From Bryum argenteum (Eukaryota > Streptophyta > Bryopsida > Bryales > Bryaceae), in the NCBI GenBank assembly GCA_037043015.1, contig CM073326.1:7138345-7202344 (forward strand): DNA of 64,000 bases. Direction: 5' to 3'. The notes beneath the pieces were generated by a model. That model saw only the letters and a program-made list of their open reading frames with translations. It made no database searches and was not told the DNA's origin. Of this stretch, positions 1 through 10,419 are shown one piece after another (the stretch's first letter is position 1; every line of letters starts with the position of its first letter). The translations under genes and the position numbers were made by a program.

Positions 1-1321
1 TGCTTATATTTTTCCATGTAGACAACTAAGTTGGGCACGCCAATGAAAAAATTGAGAAACTCGATTGACTTTCTGAACCTTCATGCAATTTGTTTTCCAG
101 AAAAGGTATAAAAACAACAATTTGGTAGGGCATGCAATATGCTATTTGTGTTTGGTTTCAGAACAAAATGATTGGTGAGTAGGTAACTTTATAAGTTTTT
201 GATTTTTAGGCTCAATAATCCATAAGAATTTTGACAAATTTCAAAAGAAAAAATAAAAATTTCAAAAAATATTGGAGCTTGCAATTGTAACTTTTGAAGG
301 CTACCATTGTAAAATTCAATTACATTGACAAAGTTTTCAAGTTAAGTCACTCAGTTTTCAAGTTAAGTCACTCAAATATTTGAGTAGTGATTTGGTTATG
401 AAAATATTCCACCAAGAGAAAATCTTAAAAATCTGCTATTTCTCAACTGCACATTTTTTTGGACTTGAAAACAAAAAATTCCACAATTAGACTTATGAAT
501 TTTTACCACATATACCTTGTAGTATAGAGAACACCTAGTAAAAATCTTAGGCAAGATCATGATTCTCAACCTTAGTGGGACCTCAAGCATCACTCGTTGG
601 ATTTGGGTGAGAGAGGTGTTATTGGGAGCCGGTATTTTTGCCGGTGTAGGGGCAACGATCTGACTTGCGGATGGCAAGTTTTTGGTAGAAAGTATTTATA
701 GTTCCAGAAATCACCTAATTTTAGAGGAAGAAAAAACACAAGAGGAACCCAATTGCACAAAAATTACATTGTTTGTAGCGTTAGAAAAATCATTAAAAAA
801 AGAAACATGGATCTACAAGCCTGGAAACCTTTTACTCAAAATGATGATAGGGATTGTGATATTAGCGAGGACGAGAATGGAAACAAGCATGGCAATACCA
901 CTCGCCATACTAGTCACTTCTTCAACTATACTTATTTTGATACGTGTTCAAAAGAACTACCCTAGATGGATAAATTAGTGCTACATTTTTTTGGAGATTC
1001 GAAAATGCTATAAGTTTTTCACTTTTAGCAAATAAATTTACCAAGAACATTGATTCCAATACTAGTGAAGGATTCTTATCTTAACCAATGTAGAGAATAA
1101 AAATTGATGTCAACAATAAATGATATATTTATGTAAATTAGTGTATTAAACACTAATCAAACTATTTAGTGTACAAAAAGTACATCATTGCACCTTCTCA
1201 CCTACACTTGGAAATATCAAACTCAACAACTCCTTGTTTCCAATTTTAATGCATGCCTTGATTTATTTATTGTTTTATGTTTTTTTCTTTTTAAATTTTG
1301 AATTCTGAATTTTTTATTTTG
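1..1321. other. AT-rich intergenic DNA, no gene seen
   Basis: No reading frame here resembles a protein family, and the short open frames lack splice context. The sequence at about 1138-1175 (an A/T-rich stretch with TTAGTGTA and its inverse) recurs at about 1665-1700 and 26280-26320, so part of this stretch is probably an old MITE-like repeat. I see nothing else that can be supported. Confidence 0.6.
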
Positions 1322-1325
1322 TTAA

Positions 1326-2330
1326 CCCCTAAAGATCTTTAATACTACACATAGTTTATGTCGTAATTTTTCTTTCTCAGATTATTTGGAGTTTTTTTTA
1401 ACCTCAATGTTACTGGACCATACCTTGTAGTTCAAAAAATGAACCAATCATGTTGAAAGAATTTCTGCTTTCCATCGGCTCCATGTATAGCTTGACTCCC
1501 CATGTAAAACGTTCCTTAGACCCCATCCCCAACTTGATGTAAAAAAATACCTACCTTTTCGGTTAATAGACTCACCTTATAAGTCATCCTCCTAATATTA
1601 TTATGTTATGAGCACCCCTACCAGGAGCTCTCTATCATGGTCTACCCATTGCAAAATAATAGGGTTTTAGCATTTCTAACACTAATCTACCTATTTAGTG
1701 TACTGTCCTCATTTTCCAAGCATATTTACATGAATTTTCTTCTAAAATTCGTCATTTTATTTTTTTTATTTTTTTATTTTTTTATTTTTTATTTTTTTAT
1801 TTTTTTTAAAAAAATTTCACTAATACTTGAATTCATGTTTCCATTGTTCATTTTTTGTTGGATGTAAATATTATTTGAGTTATTAGCCATTCTCATAATT
1901 TTTCCATCAATGCATGTTTCCAACCCTTGTACATCAAATAATTTTGATGAAGGTCCTACAACTAAAATCCATTTGTCGATTTTGGTGTGGGGTTGCACAA
2001 CTTAGTTCCCTACATGGAAAAAAATATGAGCAAAATTTTTGGGGTAACAATCATCAACTGCCCTATGCACAAAGGAGACCATGTCTTTTGGGCAAGGGCC
2101 AAAAAGACGTTTGTATCAATTTTGAACGTTACAATTTAACAAATGGTGTAGATCCAACAATTGAAATTTGACACATGACTTTACATTCAAGTAAGATTCA
2201 TTCAAGATCTTACAGTCAAAAATTAAAGAAACGCAAAAATATCCTATCCATGCCCTTTTTTGTACAATGAGATAGAATGTTGTAGTTTAGAGATTTTTGA
2301 GCTCCCAAAAAATACAAGGATCTTTAGGGG
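1326..2330. mobile_element. 1005-bp non-autonomous DNA element with TTAA target duplication
   Basis: The left end reads CCCCTAAAGATC directly after TTAA (1322-1325), and the right end reads GATCTTTAGGGG directly before TTAA (2331-2334). The first 12 bp of the terminal inverted repeats match perfectly. No transposase-like reading frame is visible inside, only AT-rich sequence with a T-rich tract near 1757-1810, so the element is non-autonomous. Ends starting CCC next to TTAA resemble the piggyBac superfamily, but that assignment is inference. It is the longest member of the TTAA element group in this window. Confidence 0.75.
1757..1810. repeat. T-rich simple repeat (T6-8 A units)
   Basis: A run of T6-T8 blocks separated by single A residues lies inside the 1005-bp TTAA element. 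It is low-complexity DNA and any translation of it is meaningless. A second pure T tract lies at about 2841-2867. Confidence 0.9.
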
Positions 2331-2334
2331 TTAA

Positions 2335-4150
2335 CCAATTGATGTATTCATTAATTGCAAACCACTAGATGCTAAACCAAGGTAAGAGTAATTTCTCACA
2401 CTATTTATAAAGAATATTACCATTTTGACATTGTGATCTTCTGTAATATGGATATCTAGTGTGAGGAAGGAAATGAAACTTGAGGCTAGGGTTAAGGTTT
2501 AGGGTGGCAATACATGCACCCGCCAACACTAATTAGCCACAATTTAACAAATAGTGTTAAAAAGGAAGAAGGGGTAAGCACATTATTCAAAACCTCACTC
2601 TAAATATACTATTTGGTGTACTTCTTTTGTAATTTGGGGGTTTTTTTGTGTTTGGCGCTGCCCAATTTTAAGGCTACTCTTACTCATAGAATTTAGAAAT
2701 TAATGAATAACTAAATGCATTTGTGAATTGTTTTGTAAGACCATGTAGTTTGTAATGTTATCTTCTTATGATTCAACAAATAAGGTCCCCGTTGTCCTGA
2801 TGGGAAAAAAAGTATTCCATGTCTACCATTTCATCTACTATTTTTTTTTTTTTTTTTTTTTTTTTTAGATTGGTGAGACCAATTGAAGGTAGGTAGGTTG
2901 GTAATTTCATATGTTGGTAGGTTGGCAATTTTGTATGTTGATAGGTTGGTACTTTGGTAGGTAGGAAGAAAATTTGTGTGGATAAGCAAAAATTAAAATT
3001 GAAACCAATTGATACAAAAATTGAAATTTGTAGGAAATCAAAAATATTATAAAAATGAAAATCTTAGAATGTGTAGGTGTATCATAAACAAATCAAGTTG
3101 TGTTGTACATTTGAAAATGAGCTTGAAGGCTAGAATTTTCCTACAAGGTGAGCTTGAAGGTGAGGAGTTGAGGGCTTTTGATGGAACTATTAAACCATGA
3201 TCCATAATGGATTGGAAGAGTTAGGATTAACAAGACAATTTATCAAGGCCATCCCATCTTGTTATAAACAACAAAAATCTTGTCAAGAGGTACAAATCAT
3301 ATCTACTGATCGTATGATACTTTTTTCATGTTGCATAGTGAGAAATTCACATCACCTTTACTCAACTGCGAGTATTCTATTATAATTTTTTCCCAAAGAA
3401 TAGCTCATTGATGCCAAAACACACCCCCACAAAAGTACAACTTGTCTTACTCATGCAGAATTCCATACCGCTAGCTAAAGTTTTCAATCTCAACATGATA
3501 TTGTTCCACTACAATGATGGTACATCACAGTATCATACTCTTGTAGTGTCCATTCTCCACATGTTAAATCAAAGTCTCTTCAAGGTACATCAATCATTCA
3601 ATGCAAAAGTATCAAAAGTCAATCGAGAACAAAAGTCAATCTAGAACTACATCTACAGTATTAGCGTGGGTTAAAATGGAGCAAGTCCCATTACACAGCC
3701 CTAATTATCTTCACTCAAAGGTAGATAATAATTTCCCCATACTACTACAAACATTATAGAGTTTCAGATTAGGGCACCATTCTAGAAACACCGCTATATC
3801 CAACTTCAAAAATACATAACTCATTGTAGAAGAGTCTGAAAATAACGATTCCACTTGCTCTATCTTTGTACTAATTTTCCCCGTGCACAAAAATTACTCA
3901 CACCTATAAATTTCCCATGCTGAAAATTGAGCCATTACTATTGACAAACATTGGCTCTGGAAAATACATCAAAAAAACACGATAAGATACAATCCCACAT
4001 TCAAAACACAACCATGAGCAATGAAAAAACACTGAAGGGTAAAAAAACCTTTCTCCAACTTCGCTTTTTTAATGCAAAAAGGTCATCAAGACAACCTTGA
4101 TAGACCAGAGAGTAGTAGTATAAACATATACTTTTCTATAAGAAAGAGAG
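2335..4150. other. intergenic DNA with old repeat fragments, no gene seen
   Basis: No supportable gene. A T tract (about 2841-2867) and AT-rich sequence fill the first part. The last part (about 3655-4150) resembles, in inverted orientation, the interior of the Tourist-like family seen at 46112-46389. It shares words such as GTGCACAAAAATTACTCAC and a GAGCCATTA end. The short open frames between 3009 and 3644 show no domain. Confidence 0.5.
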
Positions 4151-4378
4151 AAATTGGGAAAGAATGAATTGTTAGTTACTTATCAATGCTATGGATACAA
4201 TAATGATTCCAGCAAGACTGACAAGACTGTTGTTGTTTTTTGGATTATGATACAGAGGTAGGCTAAAAACGAAACACCTTCAAGCACTGGTTCCCATTCT
4301 TGCTTTCTGGAGGAGAAAATTACTGACTGGGCAACTCCTACTACCACCCCTGCTGGAGTTTCGAAAGCGGCGGCAGCT

Positions 4379-7300
4379 CTAACTCCCAGCTGCAATGGAA
4401 TCCAAAGCCAATTGTTTTAATACAAACTTCAATAGAATCAAAATTGTTGCTATTTCCAATCTTCTTGCAGTTCAAGTGAGCTACACTAAAATGTTAATCA
4501 TAGTAATTGTTGTAAAATTGCTCCAGTTCAAGAAAGCTACACTAGAATGTTAATCGTACTAATTGTTATAAAATTGCTATACCTTCCTGCTTTTTATCAC
4601 TATGTCCACAAGATTGCCCCCTCTAAGCAGTATAGATCGTTGTCTCTCTAAGCGGTATAGATAGTTGACTCTCTAAGCAGTAGATAGTTGTCTCTCTACG
4701 CAGTATAGATAGATAGTTGTCTCTCTCCGCAGTATAGATAGATAGTTGTCTCTCTACGCAGTATAGATAGATAGTTGTCTCTCTACGCAGTATAGATAGA
4801 TAGTTGTCTCTCTCCGCAGTATAGATAGATAGTTGTCTCTCTACGCAGTATAGATAGATAGTTGTCTCTCTACGCAGTATAGATAGATAGTTGTCTCTCT
4901 CCGCAGTATAGATAGATAGTTGTCTCTCTACGCAGTATAGATAGATAGTTGTCTCTCTACGCACTATAGATAGATAGTTATCTCTCTACGCAGTATAGAT
5001 AGTTGTCTCTCTAAGTAGTATAGATTTCATTGAAAGTACAAATTCATAAAAAACCCTAATCATATGATGTGGCAACATTAACCCCCGAAGATCCTCGGTG
5101 CAGAACTGTCTACTTTACAAAAAATTACCTCTTCTACTTCACACCCAAAAAAAGCTCAATTTAGGATCTTAAAGTTACCCTCACATACTACTTGTATCCC
5201 AAATTTGAACCTTTTGATTCTTCTCCATTTGAGAGATTATAACATTTGAGAGATTATCACAATCAAAGTTGGCTAAATTTTGACCCTTTTGGGTTTTAAG
5301 GATCTTTAGGGTTTGAACATACATATAAAACATACATTTTTACTGCAGAGAAAAAGGTAAGGTGTGACTCACGATGTTTGTCGGGAATGTCGACATGAAC
5401 GAAGAAGCTAGCCCCAACTATGAGGTAGCAAAGAATGAGCATCAAGCCTTTGAAATAATTTGCATTGCCCTCCTGTTACAACAATCACACCAAAAACATC
5501 AGATACTCTTGAACAATCAAATACTTAAAACGTTCACTTCTACTACTAGTAGTATCCTTATTTTGATGATGTAATGCATAGTACCTGAAGCATAAGGGCA
5601 ACCACTAAAACTGTGATAAACAGAGTTGCAGTCTCGAACAATTCGAAGTTCAAATCCATGTGTGTCCCCATCGGCCACCCAATGACAACACAAAATGGAA
5701 TCTGCCACAGAATAACAACCCGCATCAGTGTGATTCTAAGCCCCATAAAAAAGTAGAATGATTTGAAACGTACCACAAACATGGAGATTTGCGTGGAAGA
5801 ACCGATTGCCACTCCAAGTGATATATCCTGCCAAGCCAAAAGAGCTGTCGATAAAATAACACTATGATGCTTTTGAACCAATAAACAAACTCCATCGTGA
5901 GTTTCCATGTAATCACTAGATTTGACAATCGAAAGAATGAGTGAGGAGAATGATACCAGCTTGTCCTTGAGAGCGAACATGATAGCACTTGCATGCTCAG
6001 CGGCGTTCCCAACAATGGGCAATATAATCACGCTTATGAAGGCGATGGGGACATTCCATGTGGTTGAAGCACCCTACACATCAAATGAACAAACATAATC
6101 AAACATAATCGATTACTAAAACAAGGATGGATCAAATAAGGATGGAGTTTGTTAGTTTGATCGATTACATGATCGATTACTAAGGTGCAGTGCTCCAAAA
6201 TGCAGGAGTGCCAATAAGGTTTCTTCACCCACATGTACATGATAGCTTTGCAATTCAACAGTATCATGAACTCATAGAGCACCATCTCAGAAACACTTGA
6301 AAAGTCCAACTTCAAAGATCCGTAGCAGATTGTGGAAGAGATTCAAATCGACGATGATCTCACTTAGTCTATCTTTCACTTACTTTGCTAATGCACAAAC
6401 TTGTTTACACTTTCAACGTTCACCGCAAATTTGAGGTACATGAGTGAGAGCTTACCTCGATGGCATCAACGAGATATTCGGACAAGATAGAGATGAAGAT
6501 GGTCAAAACAGAAAGCCACGCAATAGACGTCCAGAATCCCAAACAGCACTCGTCATCGTCACCACCATTCTCTTCTAAGTCCTGCAAAAAAAAGAAAAAA
6601 AAAAGAGTTAAAATAGATAATTGTAAGAATATAAGAAGCAAATAGAGGGGTATAGTATGGTTTGTTTACCTCGTCGGCATCATAAAGGCCTCTATGACTC
6701 TTGAGTTGGAAATATAAGTAGGACATGTAAGCCACTAACATGACAAAGCTGCTGAATCTCGACAAGGCGAGCTCGGATTTGCCGATTTTCAGCTCCGTTC
6801 CTGTTGCGTGAAGCACGGCGGGGAAGAGAAGGCCCATCACTGCCATCAGCAGTAAGCTTGCGCTTACTTGGGCCGTGACCTTCAAACCCACCCCCCAAAA
6901 ACACAACACTCACTATTAATACCATCCACAAGTCTCTTCTCTTCGAAACCAGCAAGAATTCCAATCCTCTTTTTCAAGACTAATATGAATAGACTATATG
7001 TTTGATCACAATACACACAATTTAGGGTTGACAAAATCACAGTAAAAAGTGCGATGTGTGGATGCTTGTTTACCTTGTTAAACTTTTGATCTTTAGGATG
7101 TTTGAGGCCGCCGAAGAAAAACGCACATCCAAGAACAAGCAGCATGTTGGACAAGATGGAACCCAAGAGAGACAACTGCACAACACGAATCATGTTCTTC
7201 CGCAACGCCATGATGCAAATGATCATCTCCGTGGCGTTTCCGAACGTTGCATTCAGCAAACCTCCAACTACAGAAACAGCCAATGCTCAATCTCTAAACA

Positions 7301-8429
7301 TCAATGAACAGCGCAATCCAATTGTGGCAGTTGTCGATCGATCAATTCATTACCTGTCGACCCAGTGAAAAAAGACAGTTGTCTGCAAACTCCAACAACA
7401 TGCCATTAATAGTGTATTTACGTAGAAATGAAAAGAACTGAATGCTGAGAATGAAGAGTTTGAAGGATTGGTGAAAACTCACTCGGTAACAAAGCCCAAT
7501 CGCTCCGCCAATGGAGCCATTCCTAGTAAACTCAATACGAACACCCAACCCTGGCAAAATGACGATACAACATCTTAGATACAAATCCACAATACTATAC
7601 TATGAATGCAAATCGAAGCAATATCGATCTGTAAGCTTTTTAATAGACAGTACATTGTGTGCATGTTTTCAGAGCATTATCACAATCCATGAACAGTACA
7701 TTGTGTGCATGATGAGTTTTTTTCTGTAATAAGTTCTGAGTACGAGGTTGTTGGTGTTGGATTTCCGATTCTTGTTTTTGCTGAAAATGCAAAGTGGAGG
7801 ATATGTTTCGAGACTTTGGGGTTTTTGGTTGGATGCTTACGTGACCGAAGACGCCTTGTGCACCGATGATTGCAAAGGGAACACAAAGAAGTAACCAATT
7901 TAGCTTCGTTCCAAGCAAAACATGCGACATGCTTTGAGAGATGTAAGTCGGTAACTTGCTGATCCAAGTGCCGTTTCCTGGTCTGCGTCTGAAGTTGCAG
8001 CAAGATGGCCCCGGATGCGCCATGGGCTCCATGTTGATGGAGCCCGAAGATTGTGCAGCGTCTGGATCCACTAGAGCAGTCAACTGCACACGTAAACGAA
8101 AATGTCGGCAAAATCCATCCTCAAATTCTACATTAGATTGAACACTTCTGTCGGAGCATAATTCATCACCCAAGCATGTGCGTTATAGCCAAAGTCTTCA
8201 CTGCAATCTCATTACTATAATGCAACGCTAACTCTAGTAGTGAGTTGAAAGAAGCTGCAAACAGGGAGAGCGTCTTCACCAACGAGGAATCCATGTCGGT
8301 ATGTGTGATGCTACTTAAAATTCGAGACTAGAAAAATTGCATTTGTGAAAGGAGCAGGTATTTTACCTCTAGATCTCTGAGTCCACTGTCCAGAGGGTCA
8401 CTTTTCGGCACCCCAGTGTACTTCTCCAT
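4379..8429 (-). CDS. vacuolar cation/proton exchanger (CAX family)
   Basis: This gene encodes a tonoplast Ca2+/H+ antiporter that uses the vacuolar proton gradient to load Ca2+ and related divalent cations. Twelve exons join in frame: 8429-8367, 8083-7841, 7550-7483, 7382-7354, 7267-7074, 6879-6670, 6581-6456, 6073-5957, 5827-5774, 5701-5585, 5472-5373 and 4389-4379, all with GT-AG borders, giving about 443 residues, the usual CAX size. The two family signatures are present: GNATE at residues 144-148 (c-1 repeat) and GNAAEHAS from 333 (c-2 repeat). An acidic stretch (residues 270-280, D/E-rich) lies between the two halves as in plant CAX proteins. The N-terminal regulatory region is ordinary in length and starts M-E-K-Y-T-G. 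The last exon codes only four codon positions including the stop, so the protein ends ...DKHPGS. The last intron holds a minisatellite and a TTAA element. Family assignment is firm; the exact paralogue is not. Confidence 0.93.
4620..5030. repeat. 29-bp minisatellite with 87-bp higher-order period in CAX intron 11
   Basis: About 13-14 copies of a 29-bp unit built from TATAGATAGATAGTTG and TCTCTCTACGCAG. In the central part the ACGCAG variant and the CCGCAG variant alternate in the order A, C, A, A, C, A, A, C, A, A, so three units form an 87-bp higher-order repeat. The outer copies are shorter and more diverged. Because 29x3 is a multiple of three, one frame stays open across the array and gives a false ORF. 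Confidence 0.93.
5082..5312. mobile_element. short TTAA element (family A) in CAX intron 11
   Basis: The left end is CCCCCGAAGATCC after TTAA (5078-5081) and the right end is GGATCTTTAGGG before a decayed TTAA. The interior shares long stretches with the elements at 21357-21616, 30367-30613 and 45153-45412, for example AGCTCAATTTAGGATCTTAA and CAAAGTTGGCTAAATTTTG. It lies in the last intron of the CAX gene. Confidence 0.8.
6210..6425. mobile_element. decayed Tourist-like MITE in CAX intron 7
   Basis: The stretch with AGAAACACTTGAAAAGTCCAAC, followed by a Ca/Ta-rich block and CTAATGCACAAACTTGTT, parallels the inverted form of the family at 46112-46389 and the remnants at 3655-4150 and 40610-40860. 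The ends are decayed, so borders are approximate. Confidence 0.4.
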
Positions 8430-9440
8430 TCTGAACAAGAAACCCTAATGCTTGCACCGGTGATCATAGATGACTCGAATCCGCAATCTTCAACTCTGTC
8501 GAATGGGAAGAACAATAGTCAATAACCACAGCATTGACGGAACTGAACAAAACCCTTTCTCCCGCTTCATTCAAAATTGGTGGATCGTCACTCTCTCAGC
8601 AATAACACTGCATTATTTTCACCGACAAGGACGGAAAGGAAGAAAAAGGGTAAGGTAGGACATGATCACCAAGCACCCATCATCGCCGAAAACTGTCAGC
8701 TTTCTGTCAGGACGAGGAAATGATAGAAGAATGGATCTGGAAAAACGTACTTTGGTTCGATCGATTGATGGAGCGAGATGGAGTATGGGAGGTTGTGGGG
8801 GAGAGAGATCGATTTAGTGTTGTGGAGGATTCGTGTGAAAGATTTCCTTTGGGAAGGAGGAGGGATGGCGCACTCGTCCAACACGCGAGCTTCGGCAAGT
8901 GCGAGGAAGGGAGGTGGACGACTGGTGGACGGCGACTGGGTTGGTGTGGTCGTCGTCCGGAACGTTATCCCCCCGTGCAGACATTCGGCAAGTTCTTGGA
9001 TTCACTTTCCGAGGAAGAAATAGTTTACTCTAAAGTCTCCGACAATAACTTTCCTTTTGTAGGAGCAGTTGTTGCCAAGTGGGGGTGTTGGTTTATTTGG
9101 TAGTACGTCGAGGTGCTCAATAATGGCTCAATTTTTAGCACGGGAAATTTATAAGGAAGTTACCGGCGCAAGGGAAAAATTAGTAGAAATATAGTTTTTG
9201 TACAATGATACATGTTAGAGAATAAATAGTTCTACCCAATAAATGTCCTCAAGAATCATTTGTAATATTTGTCACTTAATAAGGTGAAGTCCTACTTGCA
9301 ACAGGAGACATAGTACACGGAAAATAATAAACATGATACATTTGTAAGCATACATAGTACCCGGAAAATAATAAACATGATACATTTGTAAGTATACTTG
9401 TAGATACAAATATTGGTATTACCCCAATATTGGTATTACC
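8430..9440. other. CAX upstream region and intergenic DNA
   Basis: This stretch should contain the CAX promoter and 5' leader. Open frames on both strands at 8696-9103 overlap each other, lack a domain and are not convincing genes. A fragment at about 9110-9190 (GTGCTCAATAATGGCTCAA) matches one end of the Tourist-like family. A 44-bp direct duplication lies at about 9309-9396 and a 16-bp duplication at about 9412-9443. Confidence 0.5.
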
Positions 9441-9445
9441 CCATT

Positions 9446-9745
9446 AAGAGAGAGTGCTCAATAATGACTCAAATTTTAGGTTAGGAAAACTTTTATTGAA
9501 GTTGAGAGTAAGTGCAATTTTTGTGCATGGGAAAGTAAGTGGAAGGATAGTCAAAGTGGATTTATCACTATGGAACTTTTTTGGGATTTGATATGGACTT
9601 TGAAGGTGGACTTATGGATGTTTCTAAAATGGTGGCTTGACTTGACATTGTATAATGTTTAGAATGAGTACATGATGTTGTTGAATTGTGAAACTACTAT
9701 GTACCTCTAGGTAACAACTTAGTGCTCCACTATTGAGTGGAGCAC
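9446..9745. mobile_element. Tourist-like MITE (TTA-target family)
   Basis: The left end reads TTA then AGAGAGAGTGCTCAATAATG, and the interior (TTTTTGTGCATGGGAAAGTA, GGAAGGATAGTCAAAGTGGA) matches the copy at 46112-46389. The right end contains GTGCTCCACTATTGAGTGGAGCAC, itself a small palindrome. The right border is uncertain by some bases. It abuts the 960-bp TTAA element that begins at about 9754. Confidence 0.55.
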
Positions 9746-10411
9746 TTTATTGACCACTAAAGTCCATGTAATTTTTTTGGTGAAAAAACATATTTTTGAA
9801 AAAAGTGTTATGGATGAAAGTAAAAGTGAACCTTCATATCTCAACCTTACAAACTTATCGTAGGCTTATTGTAGATCATGTGGACCACATTTTGAGTCAT
9901 GCACCCTCATAGATTGGGAGATCATAACTTATCAGTACTAAAAATTAAAAAAATAAATAAAAAAATAAAAAAATAAAAAAAGTGAAATTTCATCATCTTC
10001 ACTTTGGAGTAAAAATTCTTCCAACAAACAAATTGCAATCAAAATGCCTTCATCTAAATAACACACTTGTACCCAAAAAAAAATCATAAAAGAAATTCAT
10101 TGGCTCCTATAGTAGCCTTGCAATGGTGTATACTGCTAAAAAAATTACAAAGGAAAAGTATTAAAAAACTTCACCTCTTGCACTCAAACCTATGTCTTAT
10201 TCTCCAAACACCTCCAATCAAGTCAAGATTTCTATCACTAAAACTAGAGTCAAATTGGAATCCATTCCAAAGTATAAATTCAAGATCTAACGATAGATGA
10301 AGGAGATATAGTTCCTCAAATTTCATCCATTTTTTCACTTTTTTTATTGTAGAAACATCATGGCAAATTCAATACTCAACTCATTTGATCAAAAAGCTTC
10401 CAATTAGAAAG

Positions 10412-10419
10412 TTGTTAGG
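10412..10419 (+). repeat. target-site duplication of the LINE (left copy)
   Basis: TTGTTAGG occurs here and again at 15732-15739, bracketing the LINE. The uninterrupted relative at about 54590 has GTTGTTAG once at the matching place. Confidence 0.75.

Noticed and set aside
4623-4964. 113-codon open frame in the 29-bp array
   Set aside because: It is only the translation of the minisatellite in a CAX intron; the 87-bp period keeps the frame open.
7640-8173. 177-codon minus-strand frame across a CAX exon
   Set aside because: Only the part 8083-7841 is real coding sequence; the rest is intron read-through.
8720-9103. 127-codon plus-strand frame upstream of CAX
   Set aside because: No domain, a competing minus-strand frame over the same bases, and a location in the expected CAX promoter and leader.
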